From positions 1-12,251 of the forward strand of contig JBOFDK010000051.1 of assembly GCA_051646925.1 (NCBI GenBank): a stretch of DNA of 12,251 bases, given 5' to 3'. The translations under genes and the position numbers were made by a program. A model generated the notes under the pieces. That model was not told the origin of the DNA. It saw only the letters and a program-made list of their open reading frames with translations, and did not search any database. Every line of letters begins with the position of its first letter. Position 1 is the first letter of the stretch. Positions 8,935-12,251 of this stretch are shown piece after piece. This DNA is from JBOFDK01 sp051646925 (lineage in GTDB: Bacteria; Bacillota; Clostridia; Lachnospirales; Cellulosilyticaceae).

Positions 8935-8953
8935 TTTTATTTTATCGATTAAA

Positions 8954-9026
8954 TGGAAATGACAGGGTTCGAACCTGCGACTTCCACCTTGTCGAGGTGG
9001 CACTCTCCCAGCTGAGTTACACTTCC
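8954..9026 (-). tRNA. tRNA-Val (anticodon GAC), with C at position 33
   Basis: The 73-nt cloverleaf closes fully: seven acceptor pairs (GGAAGTG with CATTTCC, one G-U), a four-pair D stem with G18 G19, anticodon stem CCACC/GGTGG, a five-base variable loop and T stem GCAGG/CCTGT around TTCGAAC. The discriminator is A73, as expected for valine. CCA is not encoded (TTT follows). The anticodon loop reads TCGACAA, giving anticodon GAC for GUC and GUU codons. Position 33 (complement of 8994) is C instead of the almost universal U. Structure is otherwise intact, so this does not look like a decayed copy. Confidence 0.92.
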
Positions 9027-9080
9027 ATACCATTATTGCATTGCCTTAAACTCTCTAAGGTCAATCTTCTTTAATGGTAT
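9027..9080. repeat. Nested inverted repeat abutting the tRNA 5' end
   Basis: Outer arms of 9 bp (9027-9035 and 9072-9080) enclose an inner 5-bp stem (9044-9048 and 9056-9060). The outer arm touches the first tRNA base. It fills the spacer between carD and the tRNA and could form a hairpin in the precursor, or just be a spacer palindrome. Confidence 0.55.
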
Positions 9081-9096
9081 TAATAACCACTTATGT

Positions 9097-9579
9097 CTAT
9101 GTTAACAATGTCTCTATTTTCGTTTTTGCATCTTCATCTGTCATATTTTTTATGATAGATAATTCATCTGCCAATAATCTCTTTGCTTGCATTAATAGTG
9201 TACGTTCACTATTATTTAGAACTTTTATTTGTTCCATACAAGCTAAGTCTCTTACAACTTCACCGCAATCGATAAAAGAGCCTGTAGAAAGTTTACCTTG
9301 GTTAATTTTAATACGTTGTTTAATATCAATATCATAACCTACTTCTACTTTTTTTTCAGATAGAAGTTTTTCAACTTTTTCTACATCTTCTTCAGTTTGG
9401 ACTGTTCTAAATCCTGATGTTTCAATACGGTCTGTAGGAACCATCATAATTGCATCTGGAAACTTCATATGAATAATTACATATTCTCTTGTCTCTGATA
9501 GCATTGTTCTTTCTTCAATTGCTTCAATTACTCCGCTACCTCGCATTGGACAAAAAACATGTTCACCAATTTTAAACAT
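9097..9579 (-). CDS. CarD/CdnL-family RNA-polymerase-binding transcription factor
   Basis: 160 residues starting MFKIGEHVFCPMRGSGVIEAIE, the Tudor-like RNA-polymerase-interacting domain shared with TRCF (about 1-60), followed by a helical DNA-binding half with DVEKVEKLL. From the family, CarD binds the RNA polymerase beta subunit and stabilises open promoter complexes, often at rRNA and stress genes. I chose ATG at 9579, preceded by AGAGAGGTG at suitable distance. An in-frame GTG at 9588 lies within that RBS and was rejected. No terminator separates it from the tRNA-Val gene, so some read-through may occur. It is preceded by the cold shock gene, which has its own terminator. Confidence 0.9.
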   Translation of the reverse strand: MFKIGEHVFCPMRGSGVIEAIEERTMLSETREYVIIHMKFPDAIMMVPTDRIETSGFRTVQTEEDVEKVEKLLSEKKVEVGYDIDIKQRIKINQGKLSTGSFIDCGEVVRDLACMEQIKVLNNSERTLLMQAKRLLADELSIIKNMTDEDAKTKIETLLT

Positions 9580-9605
9580 CCTCTTCACCTCTCTTTTGAA
9601 AACAT

Positions 9606-9641
9606 AAAAAAACAGGCAAGCTAATACCCTACCTGTTTTTT
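9606..9641 (-). terminator. Rho-independent terminator of the cold shock gene
   Basis: CAGGTAGG pairs with CTTGCCTG (8 bp, including two G-U) within a further A/T-rich extension, about 14 bp in total, with a seven-base loop and a U run on the minus strand. It lies a few bases past the csp stop and before the carD RBS. Confidence 0.85.
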
Positions 9642-9648
9642 AACATAA

Positions 9649-9846
9649 TTATGCTCTTGTAACGTTTTCTGCTTGATCTCCACGAGCACCTTTAGTGATT
9701 TCGAAGTCAACTTTTTGACCTTCTTCTAAAGTTTTAAATCCGTCACCTTGAATTGCGCTGAAATGTACGAATACATCTGCACCATTTTCTCTTTCGATAA
9801 AACCAAAACCTTTTTCTGCGTTAAACCATTTAACTGTACCTGTCAT
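9649..9846 (-). CDS. Cold shock protein (CspA family RNA chaperone)
   Basis: 65 residues: a five-stranded OB fold with both nucleic-acid-binding motifs, KGFGFI (12-17) and VFVHF (25-29), and the typical start MTGTVKWFNAEKG. It is a single-stranded RNA and DNA binder that melts mRNA structure in the cold. Start ATG at 9846 has a perfect AGGAGG at 9855-9860 with an eight-base gap. An upstream in-frame ATG at 9903 was rejected, because it lies in the leader, has no RBS and adds residues unlike any Csp. Transcription starts at about 9975, giving a leader of about 129 bases, as in csp genes controlled post-transcriptionally. Confidence 0.96.
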   Translation of the reverse strand: MTGTVKWFNAEKGFGFIERENGADVFVHFSAIQGDGFKTLEEGQKVDFEITKGARGDQAENVTRA

Positions 9847-9975
9847 TTGACGTACCTCCTGTATAAGAATTTTTTGATGTGAATACTCGAACAAAAAATT
9901 CACACATGACTACAAATCATATAGCAACATATAATCTCTAATCACATGTGAAATCTATAATTGTTTTCTGTATTA
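9847..9975 (-). promoter_or_regulatory. Long structured 5' leader of the cold shock gene
   Basis: About 129 bases between the predicted start and the csp ATG. One perfect 10-bp stem (9867-9876 with 9892-9901) ends six bases ahead of the AGGAGG. A second stem, TGTGAAT with ATTCACA (9878-9884 with 9898-9904), shares bases with the first, so the two cannot form together. A palindrome TCACATGTGA at 9942-9951 repeats the same TTCACA/TGTGAA core and gives further alternatives. This looks like a temperature-responsive leader; that function is inference. Confidence 0.6.
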
Positions 9976-9981
9976 ATTTCT

Positions 9982-10009
9982 ATTATACACGATTTCTAAA
10001 ATAAATCAA
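9982..10009 (-). promoter_or_regulatory. Sigma-A promoter of the cold shock gene
   Basis: Minus strand TTGATT (10004-10009), 16-base spacer, perfect TATAAT (9982-9987). An A/T run upstream, beyond 10010, could act as an UP element. Confidence 0.8.
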
Positions 10010-10040
10010 CTATTTTTTTTGTACAAACTGTTTTTTTTTC

Positions 10041-10075
10041 AAAAAAGAGGCCACACAATACTTCTGCATGACCTC
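10041..10075 (-). terminator. Rho-independent terminator of the antiporter gene
   Basis: An 11-bp stem with three G-U pairs (10047-10057 and 10065-10075) and a seven-base loop is followed on the minus strand by six U. It is about 50 bases past the antiporter stop and just upstream of the csp promoter. Confidence 0.88.
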
Positions 10076-10126
10076 AAACCCCTTATAATTATTCCTTTTT
10101 TCACTACTTTTCAATATTACCTATAT

Positions 10127-11350
10127 CTATTGTTCTTTTTTCAATTCTCCTGCCCACTCAAATCCTTTTTTAGCAAAAATAACTGCGATAACCTCATTTA
10201 TAACTGCTGCCGCTGCAATTGTTCCTTGCAAAATATGTGCACTTTCTGGCGCTGGCACCGCAAGAACCGATACTGCTATTCCTGTAAATATTAGTGAAAC
10301 TCCTGAATGTGGTAACAATGTTAATCCTAAATATTTTTTCACTGTATCAGGTGATTTAGTTATACTTGCACCAAAATATGCTCCAAAATATTTACCAAAT
10401 GCACGCGAAACTATATATACTATCGTAAATATACCCGCTCCTAAAATTAATCTGTAATCAAGTGGTGCTCCTAGGTTAATTATAACAACAATCATAGCAA
10501 TTCCTAGTATAGGCATAAAACTTTTCATTATCTGCTCTAATCTTTCTTCCGAAATCATATTTGCAAATGTAGCTGAAAATGCTATACCCATAATCATAAA
10601 GTTTAATATTGGTTTTGGCATAACATACGTATTAAGAACAAACCCTATCGCTACTGTTAAAACAATCATTAGCATTAAATAACATAACGTCGGTAAAACA
10701 TCACGTTCTTTTTTTAATACAAATCCTCCAATAAACCCTGTTACAATACCTATAATAATCGGAACTAAAATAATAACAAAAACCATGTAAAAAGGTATTT
10801 TTTCTTCTGAAACATTTGATGCCACGATTGAAATTACTGTAAAGAATACCGCTATTCCTATAATATCATCTATAGCTGCCATAGGCATAAGCGTTTTTGT
10901 AACTGGTCCATCTGTCTGAAATTCATTAACTATTGATAGTGCTGGCGCTGGTGCAGTTGCCAGTGCTATTCCTCCAAAAATAAATGCTAAGTAAATAGGA
11001 ATATTCATAAAATAAAAAATAACACCAAAAACCAAACTTACAACGAAAAAAGTCCCTAGTGATTGTGTTAGCGTCGTTATCATAATTTGACGCCCTGATT
11101 TTTTTATTTTTTTCCATATTAACTCTGTACCTATTAACAAACCTACACAACACTCTAGTAGATGCATTATAATTTCATACCATTTCGCATCTAATACCGC
11201 CTCATTTACTAACCCTATTGCATGTGGCCCTAGAATCATCCCTGTTATAAGCCATCCTAAAATAGCGGGTAATTTTATTTTTGCCACTAGCTTACCTACA
11301 AAAAATGCAATAGCTATTGCAACCAAAAACCGTATTACTAATTCAATCAT
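10127..11350 (-). CDS. CPA2-type cation:proton antiporter (Na+/H+ or K+/H+ exchanger)
   Basis: 407 residues, ATG at 11350 with RBS AGAGGTG. About 12 hydrophobic segments cover almost the whole length. It contains the CPA2 landmarks GWLITGMILGP (32-42), the unwound-helix region LATAPAPAL (130-138), and the ion-binding helix with paired aspartates AAIDDIIGI (158-166; D161, D162). Paired DD is typical of electrogenic exchangers, while ND marks electroneutral ones, so electrogenic exchange is suggested. No RCK/TrkA-N domain or UspA tail is present, unlike long KefB-type proteins. It lies in the cytoplasmic membrane, and is likely involved in pH or Na+ homeostasis. Whether Na+ or K+ is moved cannot be told. 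It has its own promoter and terminator. Confidence 0.9.
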   Translation of the reverse strand: MIELVIRFLVAIAIAFFVGKLVAKIKLPAILGWLITGMILGPHAIGLVNEAVLDAKWYEIIMHLLECCVGLLIGTELIWKKIKKSGRQIMITTLTQSLGTFFVVSLVFGVIFYFMNIPIYLAFIFGGIALATAPAPALSIVNEFQTDGPVTKTLMPMAAIDDIIGIAVFFTVISIVASNVSEEKIPFYMVFVIILVPIIIGIVTGFIGGFVLKKERDVLPTLCYLMLMIVLTVAIGFVLNTYVMPKPILNFMIMGIAFSATFANMISEERLEQIMKSFMPILGIAMIVVIINLGAPLDYRLILGAGIFTIVYIVSRAFGKYFGAYFGASITKSPDTVKKYLGLTLLPHSGVSLIFTGIAVSVLAVPAPESAHILQGTIAAAAVINEVIAVIFAKKGFEWAGELKKEQ

Positions 11351-11376
11351 CTTTTCACCTCTTCTTTGTAATAGTA

Positions 11377-11405
11377 TATATAGTCATCATTTAATTATAT
11401 TACAA
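11377..11405 (-). promoter_or_regulatory. Putative promoter of the antiporter gene
   Basis: Minus strand TTGTAA (11400-11405), 17-base spacer, TATATA (11377-11382), about 30 bases ahead of the start codon. The -35 is one base from poor, so support is modest. Confidence 0.5.
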
Positions 11406-11457
11406 CTCTTCCCTTTGTATCCATTTTGATTCTATTATATTTCAATTATCTTATCAA

Positions 11458-11490
11458 TAAAAAAATAAGCAACTTTTTATCGTTGCTTAT
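11458..11490 (-). terminator. Rho-independent terminator after the acidic coiled-coil gene
   Basis: A 9-bp stem (11465-11473 and 11482-11490) with an eight-base loop ends on the minus strand in about seven U. It follows the stop at 11533 by some 40 bases. Confidence 0.82.
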
Positions 11491-11532
11491 CTTTCATCCA
11501 TTTACTTTAAACGTATCATACGTTAGATATTG

Positions 11533-12204
11533 TTATTTATTTTCTTCTACAATGTTTTCTTTTTGTAAAATATCTTCTTTTTTTACAGTTTCTTTTTGTA
11601 CCATAGCTTCTTTTTTGCTTATTTCTTCCTCTTTCTTTTTAATTTGCTCTTCTGCTCTTTTAATTCTATTTTTTAATCTTTTCATTTCCATTTTTTCTGC
11701 TTTTTCTAACATACTTACTCTTAGTTTACTTACCATTGTACCCATTACTTTTGCTGCTGATTTTACTTCTTTTTTTATTTTCTTTGCTATTTTTTTTAAT
11801 TTACCGTCATCTTCTTTGTCTACTTCTGCACCTACTAGTTTTTTAAACTCTGCTTCTTTTTTATCTCTTTCTTCTATTGTTTCTTGAACGTCTCCTAATT
11901 CTATTATTGGTTCTTGAATATCTTCTATTTCTATATCTTCTATTTCTATTATTGGTTCTTGAACATCTTCTTTTTCTACTATTGGTTCTTGAACATCTTC
12001 TAATTTCACTGCTTTTTGCCCTCCTTCAATTTCTTCTTCTACTTCTTTTGCTGATACCAATTCTACCATTGCTATTGTTTCTTCTACTGTTTCTTCTTCT
12101 TTTTTTTCTCCCGTTGTTACCACTTTTACCATTTTTATTGTTTCCTCTCCTTTTTCTGCCTGCACTCCTACCATTCCTACTTTTTCTAATTTTTCTTTTT
12201 TCAT
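11533..12204 (-). CDS. Acidic repeat and coiled-coil protein of unknown function
   Basis: 223 residues, ATG at 12204 with AGAGGAA at 12212-12218 and a TATAAT at 12229-12234 that may be its -10. About 45% of residues are Glu or Lys. Residues 69-112 hold imperfect ten-residue repeats of DVQEPIVEKE type, with DIQEPIIELG and DVQETIEERD as variants. The second half (about 113-212) is an amphipathic, Lys/Glu-rich helix, most likely a coiled coil, with a basic patch at 135-148. No signal peptide or membrane helix. I do not recognise a family; low complexity makes any similarity untrustworthy. A structural or scaffold role is a guess. It has its own terminator. Confidence 0.65.
   Translation of the reverse strand: MKKEKLEKVGMVGVQAEKGEETIKMVKVVTTGEKKEEETVEETIAMVELVSAKEVEEEIEGGQKAVKLEDVQEPIVEKEDVQEPIIEIEDIEIEDIQEPIIELGDVQETIEERDKKEAEFKKLVGAEVDKEDDGKLKKIAKKIKKEVKSAAKVMGTMVSKLRVSMLEKAEKMEMKRLKNRIKRAEEQIKKKEEEISKKEAMVQKETVKKEDILQKENIVEENK
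11871..12000 (-). repeat. Imperfect 30-bp repeats encoding E/D-V-Q-E-P-I decapeptides
   Basis: Copies of a 30-bp unit, recognisable on the plus strand by ggttcttgaacatcttc, recur in frame. One copy is longer by about 15 bases (an IEDIEIED expansion), a sign of slippage. They lie inside the acidic coiled-coil gene. Confidence 0.75.
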
Positions 12205-12251
12205 TTTTTTATTCCTCTTTTCTTTTAAATTATATTGTTAAATTTTTTTTA

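Noticed and set aside
9847..9903. Longer start for the cold shock protein
   Set aside because: The extra 19 residues overlap the RBS and leader hairpins and do not match any Csp; AGGAGG points to the ATG at 9846.
11426..11887. Plus-strand Ser/Phe/Leu-rich frame over the acidic coiled-coil gene
   Set aside because: It is the complement of a Glu/Lys-rich coding region, which always yields such a frame, and it has no RBS; it also spans the terminator.

Overview
This AT-rich window with strong AGGAGG-type ribosome binding sites looks like chromosomal DNA of a low-GC Gram-positive anaerobe (class Clostridia, possibly Lachnospirales or a Cellulosilyticum-like lineage; the genus is a guess). The best evidence is a large SRP RNA of about 267 nt with an Alu domain, together with a short clostridial CspA-type protein, a stand-alone CarD-like regulator and many A/T-rich U-tailed terminators. 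Almost all genes lie on the minus strand; only mntP and a small chagasin-like gene are on plus.

Layout by coordinate. 1-107: start of a MerR-type helix-turn-helix protein that reads like an IS607-family recombinase and runs off the edge. 186-884: acidic repeat-bearing membrane protein. 1109-4195: secreted multidomain GH18 chitinase with three Ig-like domains and three chitin-binding modules, with its own promoter and terminator. 4317-4701: SRP RNA gene (ffs) with consensus promoter, an extra 5' hairpin and a terminator. 4706-5146: YbjN-like protein. 5238-5789: tadA tRNA adenosine deaminase with an unusual acidic N-terminal extension. 5844-5899: perfect-register heptanucleotide repeat upstream of tadA. 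6005-6430: three-helix membrane protein with a Met/Asn-rich tail. 6516-7106: membrane-anchored Mrr-like protein. 7219-7797 (+): mntP Mn2+ exporter. 7883-8170 (+): small chagasin-like Cys-containing protein, convergent with an unrecognised 153-aa protein (8218-8679) across a bidirectional terminator. 8954-9026: tRNA-Val(GAC) with C at position 33. 9097-9579: CarD-like regulator. 9649-9846: cold shock protein behind a long structured leader. 10127-11350: CPA2-type cation/proton antiporter. 11533-12204: acidic coiled-coil protein with decapeptide repeats.

How the genes relate. The window is mostly independent, individually terminated housekeeping units: translation and targeting (SRP RNA, tRNA-Val, TadA), transcription and cold response (CarD, Csp), and ion homeostasis (MntP, antiporter). 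The chitinase is the main accessory function. No multi-gene defence or biosynthetic system is visible. The most distinctive signals are small-scale: the tRNA with C33, the alternative hairpins in the csp leader, the hairpin-led SRP precursor, a Cys-substituted chagasin-like protein, a Mrr-fold protein with a damaged catalytic motif, and a recurring theme of acidic repeat-coded protein segments and short tandem repeats in several unrelated genes.
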